Below, one piece after another: positions 23,090 through 33,866 of a stretch of 37,412 nucleotides of DNA. The stretch lies in assembly GCF_024508875.1 (NCBI RefSeq), contig NZ_JANINU010000121.1, positions 1,194 through 38,605 of the forward strand, written 5' to 3'. A program made the translations under genes and the position numbers. The DNA is from Phenylobacterium sp. GTDB lineage: Bacteria; Pseudomonadota; Alphaproteobacteria; Caulobacterales; Caulobacteraceae. The first letter of the stretch is position 1, and the number at the start of each line of letters is the position of its first letter. The notes beneath the pieces are model-generated. The model was not told the origin of the DNA and did no database searches. It saw only the letters and a program-made list of their open reading frames with translations.

Positions 23090-24838
23090 TCAGGCCGCTG
23101 CCGCTTCCGTCGCCCCGGGGCTCTGGGCCAGAACCTCGTCGATCGCCTCGAACAGCTTGCCGGCGTCCAGCGGCTTAGGAGCCACCCGGTCCATGCCCGC
23201 GGCCTCGTACTCGGCCACCTGGTGGCGCATGGCGTTGGCGGTGACCGCGATGATCGGCGTGCGCTTCAGGCCCGCCGCCGCCTCTGCCGCCCGGATCTCG
23301 CGGGTGGCGCTGACGCCGTCCATCACCGGCATCTGGATGTCCATGAGGATCAGGTCCCAGGCGCCGGTCTTCCAGGCGGCCACGGCCTCGGCGCCGTTGT
23401 CCACCATCGTCGGCTCCAGCCCCGCCTGGCTGAGCAGGGTCTTGAGGACCAGTTGGTTCACGGCGTTGTCTTCGGCCGCGAGAATCCGGATCGGCGTGGC
23501 CGCCGGGTCAGCGACCTCCACCAGCGTCTCCATGGGGACCGCGTCGTCCACGCGTTCCAGCGGCAGCACGGCCGCGAAGATCGAGCCCTTGCCCGGCTCG
23601 CTGGTCGCCTCGATCCGTCCGCCCATCATCTCGGCCAGCGCCCGGCAGATGGTGAGGCCGAGGCCAACGCCGCCGTGGCGGCGGGTCGCCGACGCGTCGC
23701 CCTGGACGAACTTCTCGAACAGCGCGTCGATGCGTCCCGGCGCGATGCCGATCCCGCTGTCGGCCACGGCGATCCTCAACTGGCCAGCCTCGCGTGATAC
23801 CGCCACCGCGACGCCGCCCTGCTCGGTGAACTTCAGGGCGTTGGCGGTCAGGTTCGACACGATCTGGCGCAGCCGGGCCGGATCTCCCCTGAACCGGCCC
23901 TTGGCGGTCTCGCCCACCGAGACCTCGAACGTCAGTCCCTTGCGCTCGGCCTGCGGCAGGAAGGTCGCCAGGGCGCCGCGGACGAGGTGCTCGACGTCGA
24001 ACTCGCTGGGCTCGAGGCTGAGCTTGCCGGCCTCGATCTGCGAAAAATCCAGGGCGTCGTTCAGGAGCGAGAGCAGCCCTTCGCCCGACCGGCGGATGAT
24101 CCGCAGCCGCTCCTTCTGCGCCGTCGGCAGCCCTTCGCGCTGCATGGCCTGCGCCATGCCGAGGATGCCGTTCAGCGGCGTGCGGATTTCGTGGCTCATC
24201 ATCGCCAGGAAGTCGCTCTTGGCGCGGCTGGCCGCCTCGGCGGCGGTCTTGGCCGCCACCAGCCGGTCCCAGGCGTCGGCGAGTTGACGGCGCGTAGGGG
24301 CCAGCAGGATCACGTAGGTCGCGATCACCGCGGGCGGCGTCAGCGCCTGGATGTAGTCGCCGGCCTTGAGGTAGGCGCTCAGCATCCCCAAGCTGACCCA
24401 TCCCAGCACCACGGCGTGCGGTGTGACGGCCGCCAGGAACATGCGTGGCGAAGAGTAGAACCGCAGCAGGATATTGACGCACGAGAAGCCGATGAGGCCG
24501 ATCGCGAACAGGCGCGGCCCGGCGTCGCCATAGTGGATCAGCATGGCCGCCACCCAGGCGTGCAGAGCCGAAAGGCCGAAGGTGACCGCCAGACCGGCTA
24601 TGTTGGTGCGCACGTAGCCCTGCGCGTGGATGACCGCGCGCTCGGCCAGCGTCACGACCAGATAGCCGGCGAGGGCCATGAGCAGCAGGTGCGCGGGCGC
24701 GACGGGCCCGGCAACCACCCCGATCAGCACCGCGATCGTCAGTCGGCGCCACAACGCCGGCTGTGCCAGCAACTGCTCGGGCGCGAGTTCTTCGCTCGCG
24801 ATCCCGAACGTGTGGCGTCTGGGCATACTGGTACGCAT
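23090..24838 (-). CDS. Hybrid sensor histidine kinase with receiver domain
   Basis: The product is 582 residues. The N-terminus has about six membrane segments (roughly 32-180). A short coiled linker leads to the H-box DFLAMMSHEIRTPLNGILGM with His216, the N-box (LRQIVSNLTANALKF), and G-boxes (DSGIGIAP, GGVGLGLTIC). A receiver domain (about 449-570) has the phospho-Asp500 in LILMDIQMPVMDG and a final Lys in APKPLD. No periplasmic sensor domain is visible. No response regulator or phosphotransferase gene is adjacent, so it is an orphan. The ATG has GGGGAGG 6 bases upstream. Confidence 0.93.
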   Translation of the reverse strand: MRTSMPRRHTFGIASEELAPEQLLAQPALWRRLTIAVLIGVVAGPVAPAHLLLMALAGYLVVTLAERAVIHAQGYVRTNIAGLAVTFGLSALHAWVAAMLIHYGDAGPRLFAIGLIGFSCVNILLRFYSSPRMFLAAVTPHAVVLGWVSLGMLSAYLKAGDYIQALTPPAVIATYVILLAPTRRQLADAWDRLVAAKTAAEAASRAKSDFLAMMSHEIRTPLNGILGMAQAMQREGLPTAQKERLRIIRRSGEGLLSLLNDALDFSQIEAGKLSLEPSEFDVEHLVRGALATFLPQAERKGLTFEVSVGETAKGRFRGDPARLRQIVSNLTANALKFTEQGGVAVAVSREAGQLRIAVADSGIGIAPGRIDALFEKFVQGDASATRRHGGVGLGLTICRALAEMMGGRIEATSEPGKGSIFAAVLPLERVDDAVPMETLVEVADPAATPIRILAAEDNAVNQLVLKTLLSQAGLEPTMVDNGAEAVAAWKTGAWDLILMDIQMPVMDGVSATREIRAAEAAAGLKRTPIIAVTANAMRHQVAEYEAAGMDRVAPKPLDAGKLFEAIDEVLAQSPGATEAAAA

Positions 24839-24910
24839 CGCCCGCCTCCCCGAGCGCCAAGGTTAGCCTGGGCCTCGCTTAACGGGAGTTTTACGCGCGA
24901 TGGTTGCGAC

Positions 24911-24943
24911 GAAAAAAAGAGCCCCGGACCAGGCGGCCGGGGC
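24911..24943 (-). terminator. Intrinsic terminator after the exporter operon
   Basis: On the minus strand GCCCCGG/CCGGGGC (24943-24937 with 24927-24921) with a 9-base loop is followed by TC and seven T. It lies about 35 bases after the stop of the adaptor gene, which is the last gene of the three-gene operon. Confidence 0.9.
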
Positions 24944-24978
24944 CAGTAACCTGCAAGTCGCGGGTCAGGCTTGGGAAA

Positions 24979-25950
24979 TCAGCTCCGGGGCGAGGCGCCG
25001 GCGGCCTGCGCCTGCTGTTGCCGAACGAACTTCACCAGGATGCGCTGGCCGACCAGGAACGGGGCCCCGGTGGAGTCCACCACCACTTCGACCACGCGGT
25101 CGTCGGCGCGCTCCGTGGGATCGTCGGACTGCAGCTTGCGGGCGCCGAAGACACCGGCCCGGCGCAGCACCTTGCCCGGATAGACCTTGGTGGGGTCGCT
25201 CTCGGGCGACATCTGCACGGCCTGGCCCAGGGCCACGTTGGGCAGCGAGCCCTCCGCCACTTCGGCCCTGACGATGCGGCCGGCGCGGGGCTCAAGGTCG
25301 AACATGTTGGAGACGTTCAGCGTCGAGGCGCCGGCGCCGGGGTTGGCGTAGCGGCGCACGATGCGGCCGTCCGCCGGGGCGCGGATCAGCGACAACTCCT
25401 CGTCGTAGCGCGCCTCGTTCGCGCGCGCCTGGGCCGTCGCGACGGTGGCCTGCTGGGCCATGATGCGGGCCTCGGCTTCGCGCACGGCGTCGCGCGACTG
25501 GTCCAGCTTCTGGGCGGCGACGAAGTTGTTGGGGGCAAGGCCCTCGAGGCGACGCTGCTCGCGCTGGGCGGCCGAACGCTGGACTTCCAGCAGGGCCAGG
25601 GCGGCGCGCGCCTGGCGCACCTCGGCGTCGGCGCGCTGGGCGGCCAGGCGCGGTTCGTCGTCCTCCAGGCGAGCGAGCACCTGGCCCTTGGTCACGTCGT
25701 CGCCTTCCTGCACCAGGACGTCGCGGATGACCCCCGCCCGGCGGGAAGCGACCTGGATGATGCCGCCTTCAACGTCCGCCTTGCCGTTGGCGATGGCGGC
25801 GTAGGGGCTTGGCTTCACGGCCGCGGCCGCCTTCGCCTCCTCGGCTTTCTTGGCCTTCGCCTGGTTGGACATGAACATGGCGCCGCCCCCGCCGAGGACG
25901 ACGAGGATCACCACGATCCAGACGAAACGGTTGCGGAGGAGGGCGGGCAT
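24979..25950 (-). CDS. HlyD/DevB-like periplasmic adaptor subunit
   Basis: The product is 323 residues. The N-terminal membrane anchor (about 8-28) precedes a lipoyl-like half ([32 protein letters not shown]), a long coiled coil (about 100-190), the second lipoyl half ([22 protein letters not shown]), and a beta-barrel end ([22 protein letters not shown]). This is a membrane-fusion protein that links an inner-membrane ABC pump to an outer-membrane channel. It follows the ATPase by 5 bases. No TolC-like gene is in view. Confidence 0.9.
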   Translation of the reverse strand: MPALLRNRFVWIVVILVVLGGGGAMFMSNQAKAKKAEEAKAAAAVKPSPYAAIANGKADVEGGIIQVASRRAGVIRDVLVQEGDDVTKGQVLARLEDDEPRLAAQRADAEVRQARAALALLEVQRSAAQREQRRLEGLAPNNFVAAQKLDQSRDAVREAEARIMAQQATVATAQARANEARYDEELSLIRAPADGRIVRRYANPGAGASTLNVSNMFDLEPRAGRIVRAEVAEGSLPNVALGQAVQMSPESDPTKVYPGKVLRRAGVFGARKLQSDDPTERADDRVVEVVVDSTGAPFLVGQRILVKFVRQQQAQAAGASPRS

Positions 25951-25955
25951 CGTCT

Positions 25956-26711
25956 TCAGGCCTCGATGAGCTCGGGTTGCTTATGGGTGTGGGCGGCCGC
26001 GGCCGGCGGGGCGTTGTCCACGCGCCGGTCGTCCAGGATGCGGCCGTCCTCGAGATGGATGACGCGGTCGGCGTAGGCTTCCAGGCGCGGGTCGTGGGTC
26101 ACGCAGATCACGGCCGCGCCGTGCTGCTTCGCCGCCCGCTGCAGCAGCTTGATCACCACCTGGCCGTTCTCGCCGTCGAGCGCGCTGGTGGGCTCGTCGG
26201 CGAACAGCAGTTGAGGGTCTTTGGCCAGGGCCCGGGCGATGGCCACGCGCTGCTTTTCGCCGCCGGAGAGCTCGGACGGGCGCTGGTTCATGCGGGACTC
26301 CAGGCCCACCTCCGTGAGCGCCCTGGCGGCCTTGTCGCGCGCCTCGCGCGGAGCCAGCCCCTGGTACTTCAGGATGATCTCCACCTGCTGCAGGGCGGTC
26401 AGGGCCGAGAACAGGTTGAAGCCCTGGAAGATGAAGCCGCAATGGTCGAGGCGGAAGCGGTCCAGGCGGCCCGAACGCAGGTCCCAGATGTCCTGGCCCA
26501 GCGAAGTCACCTTGCCTTCGTCGGGCTTCAGCAGGCCCGAGAGCGCCGCGACCAGGGTCGACTTGCCCGAGCCCGAAGGCCCCATGACCATCGTCACCTC
26601 GCCGTGATTGGCGTCGAAGTCGACGCGCTTCAGCACCTCGATGTAGCTGCGCCCGGTCTTGAAGCGCTTGTAGATGCCGGTCGCCCGGATCGCCGTTCGG
26701 TTCGCGCTCAT
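25956..26711 (-). CDS. DevA-like ABC exporter ATP-binding subunit
   Basis: The product is 251 residues. [19 protein letters not shown] is Walker [21 protein letters not shown] the Q-loop, [16 protein letters not shown] the signature, and [16 protein letters not shown]alker B plus the D-loop; ICVTHDPRL holds the switch His. It is of the MacB/LolD/DevA class of ATPases. A longer frame upstream comes from reading through the permease gene in another frame and is rejected. ATGA overlap (26708-26711) with the permease shows coupling. Confidence 0.93.
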   Translation of the reverse strand: MSANRTAIRATGIYKRFKTGRSYIEVLKRVDFDANHGEVTMVMGPSGSGKSTLVAALSGLLKPDEGKVTSLGQDIWDLRSGRLDRFRLDHCGFIFQGFNLFSALTALQQVEIILKYQGLAPREARDKAARALTEVGLESRMNQRPSELSGGEKQRVAIARALAKDPQLLFADEPTSALDGENGQVVIKLLQRAAKQHGAAVICVTHDPRLEAYADRVIHLEDGRILDDRRVDNAPPAAAAHTHKQPELIEA

Positions 26712-27850
26712 CGCAGGAGGTCCGCAGGTTGGCTCTTCTTCAGGACGCCCAGAGCCAGCAGGCCGGAGACGCCGGAGATGACGAGCAGGAGGATGGAGAC
26801 ACCGATCACCCAGGGCGCAGGGAAGCCCATGGGCAGGCCGCCACGGGTCGCCAGCAGATAGACGCCGAAGGTGAAGAGGGCGGTGGCGGCGAGGCCAACC
26901 AGGCCCACCCAGAACGATAGCTCCACCACGATCAGCCGCAGCGAGCCCATGCCGACGCCCAGCGCCCGCAGCGAGGCGAACTCCTTGATCGACGACAGGA
27001 TGGCGCCGCGCAGGGTCTGGGACGTGATGCCGACGCCGATCAGGAACCCCAGGAAGACCGAGAAGCCCAGGAAGATGCCGATGATCTGTTCCTTCATCAG
27101 CGCGCCCTCGTTCGCCTGCGACAGCTCCTGGCGGGTCCAGGCGCGGTAGACGCCCTTGGCGTCCTTGTTGAGCTGGTCGCGGACGATGGCGGCGCGGTTC
27201 GGGTCCTTGACGCGCACCATGAGCGGGCCGGTCTTGCCGTCCTTGGTGAGCATGCCCATCAGGCGGAACGTGTCGCGCGACATGGTCACGGAGGCGTTGT
27301 TCATGTCGGGATAGCCGTGGAGGATCGCCCGTACGCGCACGGTCTTGCCGCGCAGCGAGGCTTCGTCGCCCAGCTTCACCCCGAGGCGGCCCAACTGGGT
27401 CTCGTCGATGGCCACCGAATACGGTTCGAGCAGCGCCGCCCGCGTCGTCTCGTCGAAGTCCGTGGGCAGGTTCACGGCGCCGGGCCGCGTGTCCACCATG
27501 TTGACGTTGACGAAGGTCGTGACCGCCTTCTTCCCGTCCTTGGGGCGGTTGATCCAGCGGCCGCCGTCGTTGTCCATCGAGGCGACCTCGACGATCTCGG
27601 GGTGGAGGTACAGTTGCGGGGCCAGGCGCGCCGGCAGCGAGCCGCCGCCCGAGTTGATCAGGCTCTCCATCTTGGCGGGCAGGATCATGATGTCGGCGCG
27701 CGACCGGTCGATGGTGGCGGTGGCGCCCTTCACGATGCCGGTGAACATGCCGACCTGGGCCAGGATCAGCAGGCCCGAGAAGGCCAGCGCCACGACGGCC
27801 GCTGTGTACCGCCGCCACTCGTAGAGCAGTGTTGCAAGCGCCAGAGACAT
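26708..27850 (-). CDS. DevC-like ABC exporter permease (FtsX/MacB type)
   Basis: The product is 380 residues. One membrane segment at about 17-37 precedes a large periplasmic part (about 40-260), and three segments (about 265-290, 305-335 and 345-375) end it. This is the 4-TM FtsX/MacB/DevC topology. The [28 protein letters not shown] region is the usual coupling segment. The gene order C-A-B is transcribed as one unit. In cyanobacteria DevBCA exports glycolipids; the substrate here is unknown. Confidence 0.9.
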   Translation of the reverse strand: MSLALATLLYEWRRYTAAVVALAFSGLLILAQVGMFTGIVKGATATIDRSRADIMILPAKMESLINSGGGSLPARLAPQLYLHPEIVEVASMDNDGGRWINRPKDGKKAVTTFVNVNMVDTRPGAVNLPTDFDETTRAALLEPYSVAIDETQLGRLGVKLGDEASLRGKTVRVRAILHGYPDMNNASVTMSRDTFRLMGMLTKDGKTGPLMVRVKDPNRAAIVRDQLNKDAKGVYRAWTRQELSQANEGALMKEQIIGIFLGFSVFLGFLIGVGITSQTLRGAILSSIKEFASLRALGVGMGSLRLIVVELSFWVGLVGLAATALFTFGVYLLATRGGLPMGFPAPWVIGVSILLLVISGVSGLLALGVLKKSQPADLLR

Positions 27851-28113
27851 TGTGACGAACAGCCCTCAACCTTCGAGCGCGGAGTTCGCCGCCGGTCGGG
27901 TCTGCGGAGCCAGTTAAATCGCGGTAAGGCCGGCCGCCCGAACGCGCATCGGAGCGCTCGTCTCCAAGAGGCGCCGTAGGCGCTGGGCGGATGCGGAGCC
28001 GCCTATTAAACCTTCGTAATCCGTGCGGCTGGGCGCCGCACCGGGCTGCTTCTTAAGGCCTAGGTCATAGGTCGGGTCCGATATCGCCGCGAGCTTCGCC
28101 TGCCACGACCCGA
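27851..28113. other. Intergenic region between divergent genes, no gene seen
   Basis: This 263-base spacer separates the exporter operon from the plus-strand hypothetical gene, so promoters for both should be here. AT-rich patches occur at 27913-27917 (TTAAA) and 28012-28020 (TATTAAACC). I found no protein frame or perfect dyad that I can support. Confidence 0.4.
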
Positions 28114-28935
28114 ATGGACCGCATTTCTTCGAACACCGCCGCCTATGCCGCAGCGCCGGCCAGCGCCCGGACGGCGCCCCGACCGGCGATGGCGGATCTC
28201 GCCACCAGGGCTTCCCGGTTCGACGAGCTGTCGGCCACGGTGCTGGACGCCAGCGGCAAGGTCGGCGACGCGCAGCGGGCGCAGGCTTACCAGTCGCTGC
28301 AGGCGATGTCGGCCGGCGGCCAGCTCGCCGGGCTCGACGAGGACCGCCGCAAGGTCCTGGACCAGGCCACCTTCGAGAGCGACATCGGCCAGCGCGCCCA
28401 GGCGCTGGGCAAGGCGTTTGTCCAGACCCTGAACGCCGCGGCCCGCAGCGGTGGGCCGCAGGCGGCGCTGCAGGCGGTGGCCAGCGGCTTCGACAAGCTG
28501 TCGCCGTCCGACCAGGACCTGCTATTCCAGACCACGATCAACGTCGCGGACCGCACGGGCGCCAAACCCTATGCCGACGCCGGCGCCTGGCGCTCCAACG
28601 TCGACGCCCAGGCCAAGGTCGTGGGCTTCATGAAGGACGCCGGCGTCGTCGGCGCGAACGGAGCGCTCGACCAGAAGGCCGCCCAGGCCAAGGCGGCGGC
28701 CGATCCCAAGTTCGCCGCGGCGCTGCGCCTGTCGCTGCGCGCCGACAACAATTCGCCCGACTGGACCCAGTCGGTGATGCGCCTGTTCGGCGGATCCGCG
28801 CCGCAGGACACCGTCCAGCTCTCGGACGCGGCGAAGCAGTTCATGAACGCCGCGCCCCCGCCGACGCCCACCGCCTCCCCGCCTGCGCCAGCCGAGCCCT
28901 ACCGCCAGGGTTCGATCACCTCGATCACCGCATAG
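28114..28935 (+). CDS. Hypothetical alanine-rich protein
   Basis: The product is 273 residues. It has no signal peptide or membrane segment. The N-terminal 28 residues are Ala/Pro-rich and look disordered. A helical Ala/Gln/Asp-rich body follows (about 29-245), with motifs such as DELSATVLDASGKVGDAQRAQAYQSLQ. It ends in a Pro-rich tail. Its last 11 bases overlap the LysR gene. I do not recognise the family. The composition resembles structural or secretion-related accessory proteins, but nothing more can be said. Confidence 0.65.
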   Translation: MDRISSNTAAYAAAPASARTAPRPAMADLATRASRFDELSATVLDASGKVGDAQRAQAYQSLQAMSAGGQLAGLDEDRRKVLDQATFESDIGQRAQALGKAFVQTLNAAARSGGPQAALQAVASGFDKLSPSDQDLLFQTTINVADRTGAKPYADAGAWRSNVDAQAKVVGFMKDAGVVGANGALDQKAAQAKAAADPKFAAALRLSLRADNNSPDWTQSVMRLFGGSAPQDTVQLSDAAKQFMNAAPPPTPTASPPAPAEPYRQGSITSITA

Positions 28936-29828
28936 GGCAGGCCGCGTCCGCCGGCCGTCGCATCCAGTCGATGAAGGCCCGCAGCGCGGGGGAGACCTGC
29001 CGCCGGCTCGGATAGTAGAGGCTGTAGCCCGGGAACGGCGGGCACCAGTCCTCAAGGAGCCGCACGAGGGCCCCTGAGGCGAGCTCATCGCGCACCGACG
29101 GCTCGGCCACGAAGGCGATGCCGGCCCCGTCCACGGCCGCGGCGACCAGCAACTGGGTGTCGTCGACGATGAGGGGGCCTGAGACCGCGATGGATCGCAC
29201 GTCGTCGCCCCGTTCCAATTCCCAGTCGTAGAAGGCGCCCGAGGGCCAGCGCAGCCGGAAGCAGGCGTGGCCCGCCAGGTCCTCCGGCGTCTTCGGGACG
29301 CCATGGCGGGCCAGGTAGTCCGGCGAGGCTACGGCGGCCATGCTCAGCGGTGGTCCTACGCGAACCGCGACCATCTCGGCCGGCAGGTTCTCGTCGAGGC
29401 GGATGCCGGCGTCGAAGCCGCCGGCGACGATGTCGATCAGGGCGTTGTCGCTGACCACCTCCACGCGGATGTCGGGATAGGCCCTCAGGAACCCACCCAG
29501 TCGTGGCCCGATGGCCAAGCGCGCGGCCGAGCGCGGCACGCTGAGCCGCAGGCGCCCGGCGGGCCGTTCGCGGAAGGCAGCCACCTCCATCAGGCCAGCC
29601 TCGATGTCGGCGAGGGCAGGGCCGAGCCTGGCCAGCAGGCGTTCGCCCGCCTCGGTGGGCGCGACCGAACGGGTGGAGCGGTTCAGCAGGCGCACGCCCA
29701 ACGCCGTCTCCATCCGCCGCAGCCGGTGGCTGAGCGCCGACGCCGACACGCCCATGATTTCGCCCGCTCGGCGGAAGCTGCGCAACTCGGCCAAAAGTGC
29801 AAATGCGGCCAGGTCGGGGATCGAGCGG

Positions 29829-29836
<8 letters not shown>
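28925..29836 (-). CDS. LysR-family transcription regulator
   Basis: The product is 303 residues. The N-terminal winged helix (about 6-65) has FALLAELRSFRRAGEIMGVSASALSHRLRRMETALGVRLLNRSTRSVAPTEAG-type organisation. The C-terminal periplasmic-binding-fold effector domain (about 90-295) follows. The ATG at 29836 gives the normal length; longer starts run into the operator. It is divergent from an aldo/keto reductase gene, a common LysR arrangement in which the regulator controls the neighbouring oxidoreductase. Confidence 0.93.
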
Positions 29837-30928
<1,092 letters not shown>

Positions 30929-31027
30929 CGCCGTCGGGCGTAGGCGCCACGGCGTGCTTGCGCCCGCGCCGCTTTCGGCGTGGATTGACCGGCCAGGCCG
31001 CTGAATCGGCGGCGCATCGGGGGATGC

Positions 31028-32308
31028 ATGTTCGGTCCGGAAAACGCCCAGAGCCTCGTGGGGATCGTGCTCGTGCTCGCGGTCTGCTGGGCCGTATCGG
31101 AGAACCGCGGCAAGTTCCCCTGGAAGCTGGCCATCGGCGCCATCGCCGTCCAGGCGGTGCTCGTGCTGGCGCTCTTCGGCCTGCCGACGCTGCGCCAGGG
31201 ATTGCAGGGCGTGGGCGTCGCAGTCGATGGCCTGGCTTCATCGACCCAGGCGGGCGTCGCCTTTGTGTTCGGCTTCCTGGCCGGCACGCCGAACCAGCCG
31301 TATCCTCTGACCGACGCCGGCTCGCTGTTCGTATTCGCCTTCCGGGTGCTGCCGGTGATCCTGGTGGTGTGCGCCCTGGCGGCGCTGCTCTGGCACTGGA
31401 AGATCCTGGTCTGGATCACCCAGGCGTTCGGCGTTGTCTTCGAGCGCACCATGGGGCTGCGCGGCCCGCCCGCGCTCGCCACCGCCGCCACGGTGTTCAT
31501 GGGCCAGGTGGAGGGCCCGATCTTCATCCGCAGCTATCTGCCAAGCCTGTCGCGCTCGGAACTCTTCATGCTGATCGCCGTCGGCATGGCGTGCGTCTCG
31601 GGCTCGACCATGGTGGCCTATGCGACGATCCTGGCGGGTGTGCTGCCCGGCGCGGCGGCGCACGTCCTGACGGCCTCCATCGTCTCGGCGCCGGCGGGCG
31701 TGTTGCTGGCCCGGATCATCGTGCCGCGCGACGCCGCCATCGAACAGGCTCAGGCCTACGACCCCCTGGCGGCGAAGAAGTACGACAGTTCCATCGACGC
31801 CCTGATCAAGGGCACGACCGACGGCTTGCAGATCATGCTGAACGTCGGCGCCACGCTGATCGTGTTCGTGGCGCTGACCGCGATGGTCAACAACATCCTG
31901 GGCGCATTCGGCGACGTGGCGGGCGCGCCGTTGTCGGTGGAGCGTGGGCTGGGCGTGGTGTTCGCGCCGCTGGCCTGGGCCATCGGGGTGCCGTGGCGCG
32001 ACGCGCCGACCGCCGGCTCGCTGCTGGGCGTGAAGCTGGTGCTCACCGAGTTCACCGCATTCATCAAGATGGGCGCGATCCCGCTGGACGCCATGGAGCC
32101 GCGCTCGCGCGTGCTGATGACCTATGCCTTGTGCGGCTTCGCCAACATCGCCTCGGTGGGCATCAACCTGGCCGGCTTCTCGGTGCTGGTGCCCGAGCGG
32201 CGCAACGAGATCGTGGGCATGGTCTGGAAGGCGATGATGGCGGGCTTCCTCGCCACTTGCCTCACGGCCTCGATCGTCGGCCTGCTGCCGTCCAGCCTGT
32301 TCGGCTAG
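31028..32308 (+). CDS. Concentrative nucleoside transporter (CNT/NupC family)
   Basis: The product is 426 residues with about ten membrane segments. GFLAGTPNQPYPLTDAGSLFVFAFRVLP, VFMGQVEGPIFIRSYLPSLSRSELF and the C-terminal MEPRSRVLMTYALCGFANIASVGINLAGF are the CNT hallmarks for the nucleoside-binding and cation-coupling sites. Function is uptake of nucleosides with Na+ or H+. The 99-base gap from the reductase argues for its own promoter. It precedes a GST gene by 78 bases. Confidence 0.93.
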   Translation: MFGPENAQSLVGIVLVLAVCWAVSENRGKFPWKLAIGAIAVQAVLVLALFGLPTLRQGLQGVGVAVDGLASSTQAGVAFVFGFLAGTPNQPYPLTDAGSLFVFAFRVLPVILVVCALAALLWHWKILVWITQAFGVVFERTMGLRGPPALATAATVFMGQVEGPIFIRSYLPSLSRSELFMLIAVGMACVSGSTMVAYATILAGVLPGAAAHVLTASIVSAPAGVLLARIIVPRDAAIEQAQAYDPLAAKKYDSSIDALIKGTTDGLQIMLNVGATLIVFVALTAMVNNILGAFGDVAGAPLSVERGLGVVFAPLAWAIGVPWRDAPTAGSLLGVKLVLTEFTAFIKMGAIPLDAMEPRSRVLMTYALCGFANIASVGINLAGFSVLVPERRNEIVGMVWKAMMAGFLATCLTASIVGLLPSSLFG

Positions 32309-32386
32309 GGCGCTCCGAAGCCGCTCCCGCACTTGCCTCCCCGGAGGGGAAGGCGCCAGCTTGGCGGCAAAGCAGGAGGAGGGCCC

Positions 32387-33022
32387 ATGAAGATCTACGA
32401 CACGCCGCTCGCGCCCAACCCGCGCCGCGTGCGCTGGTTCATGGCCGAGAAGGGCATCACCGACATTGAGGTGATTACGCTCAACCTGATGGAAGCCGAG
32501 CACAAGACGCCGGAATATCTGGCCAAGGCCGGCCTTCCCAACGTGCCCATGCTGGAGATGGACGACGGGACCTGCGTCACCGAAAGCGTCGCCATTTGCC
32601 GCTACCTGGAGAGCCGTTACCCCGAACCCAACCTCTTCGGCCGCACGCCCGAGGAGACGGCGTTGATCGAGATGTGGCTGCGACGCGCCGAGATGATGGT
32701 CGCCACGCCGATGATGATGGGCGTGCGCCACACCCATCCAGCGATGGGCGCGCTGGAGCAGCAGGTCCCGGTGATCGGCGAGCACAACCTGCAAGGTGCG
32801 ACGCGGGCGCTGAAGGTGCTGGACCGCCGGCTGGCGGAGAGCGAGTGGCTGGCGACCGACCGGTTGACGATCACCGACATCGTGGCGTTCATCAGCCTGG
32901 ACTTCGGCCGCATGATCAAATTTCGGGTTCCGGAAGACCTCGCCCATGTCCGCCGTTGGGCCGAGGCGATGCGAGCCCGTCCGGCGGCGTCGGCCGGCAT
33001 GCCGCGGAAGGCGCCGGCGTGA
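32387..33022 (+). CDS. Glutathione S-transferase family protein
   Basis: The product is 211 residues. The thioredoxin-fold N-terminus starts MKIYDTPLAPNPRRVRWFMAEKG, has LPNVPMLEMDDG with the cis-Pro strand, and TESVAICRYLESRYP for the glutathione gamma-glutamyl site. The helical C-terminal domain carries a LTITDIVAFISLDF motif. The Ser/Cys/Tyr normally at the catalytic end is replaced by Ala-Pro-Asn, so chemistry may differ. AGGAGGAG precedes the ATG at 32387. It overlaps the next gene by one base. Confidence 0.88.
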   Translation: MKIYDTPLAPNPRRVRWFMAEKGITDIEVITLNLMEAEHKTPEYLAKAGLPNVPMLEMDDGTCVTESVAICRYLESRYPEPNLFGRTPEETALIEMWLRRAEMMVATPMMMGVRHTHPAMGALEQQVPVIGEHNLQGATRALKVLDRRLAESEWLATDRLTITDIVAFISLDFGRMIKFRVPEDLAHVRRWAEAMRARPAASAGMPRKAPA

Positions 33023-33837
33023 TGGATCGGCGGGCCCTACTCGCGGCGGCCGCCGCCCTCGCCGCGGCGGGCCCAGCCGTAGCGATCGACGCCGGAACCG
33101 CGGCCGGCCGCTACCGGGACGACGATGTCGACGTCAGCTTCTCGCACGCCGTGGCGCTGGAGCTCGACAACACCGAAGGCCTGCTGGACACGCCCCGCGA
33201 GATGCGGGTGCTGCTGACCGACCGGGAGCTCCCGGCCTCCGTGCTCTACGGCCAGTCGTTCCCGCCGGTGTGGACCATGGCGCAGCAGGGCGAGGTCCAG
33301 GGCCTGCTGCTGCGCTTCGATCCGGCCGACCGGAAGGCCGTGGTCCTCACGATCCTGGCCAAGCCCGAGCCGGGTTACTCCCTTTCGACCGTGACGCTTT
33401 CCAATTCGGACGGTGTCTGGACGCGGCTCGACGTCGCGCAGACGCGCATCGTGGGCGAGCTCCGGCCAGACGCGAGCGAGAAAGCGCAGTTGAAGTTCAG
33501 TGCGCCGGTATTCACCAACCCGGTCGAGGCCGACCTGAAGGGCCCGGCTGCGGCGGCCTCCGAGCCCGTGCGCGTGCTGGTCGCCCGCGCCGAGGCTATG
33601 GCGAAGGGCGATTTCGCCACCGCGGCCGCGCTCTCCACAGAGGCGTCGGCGGCGCGCATGAAGGACCTGCCGCCCGAGTTCCGCAAGATGGCCGCCCGCG
33701 AACTGCCGAAGCTGGTGGCGCGGCTGAAGGCGACGAAGCGGGTGGTCATCCGGCGCGAAACCGCCGTCGTCATGCTCGGCCCCGGCGAATACGCCAGCGC
33801 CGCGCGCGTAGGCGGGATCTGGAAGGCGGCGGACTAG
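33022..33837 (+). CDS. Exported hypothetical protein coupled to the GST gene
   Basis: The product is 271 residues. A signal peptide with two arginines (MDRRALLAAAAALAAAGPAVA) ends near residue 21. The mature part (about 22-270) is beta-rich with VDVSFSHAVALELDN, VLLTDRELPASVLYG and VWTRLDVAQTRIVGELRPD. I do not recognise it. The start is translationally coupled to the GST stop (TGATG at 33020-33024). The signal and coupling make it a convincing gene; the function is open. Confidence 0.75.
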   Translation: MDRRALLAAAAALAAAGPAVAIDAGTAAGRYRDDDVDVSFSHAVALELDNTEGLLDTPREMRVLLTDRELPASVLYGQSFPPVWTMAQQGEVQGLLLRFDPADRKAVVLTILAKPEPGYSLSTVTLSNSDGVWTRLDVAQTRIVGELRPDASEKAQLKFSAPVFTNPVEADLKGPAAAASEPVRVLVARAEAMAKGDFATAAALSTEASAARMKDLPPEFRKMAARELPKLVARLKATKRVVIRRETAVVMLGPGEYASAARVGGIWKAAD

Positions 33838-33866
33838 CGGGGCTCGCGCCTACGGCAAGCCGTCGA

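Noticed and set aside
28010..28030. Possible CtrA box (TTAA-N7-TAAT)
   Set aside because: The second half differs from the consensus at two of four bases, so it is not supported.
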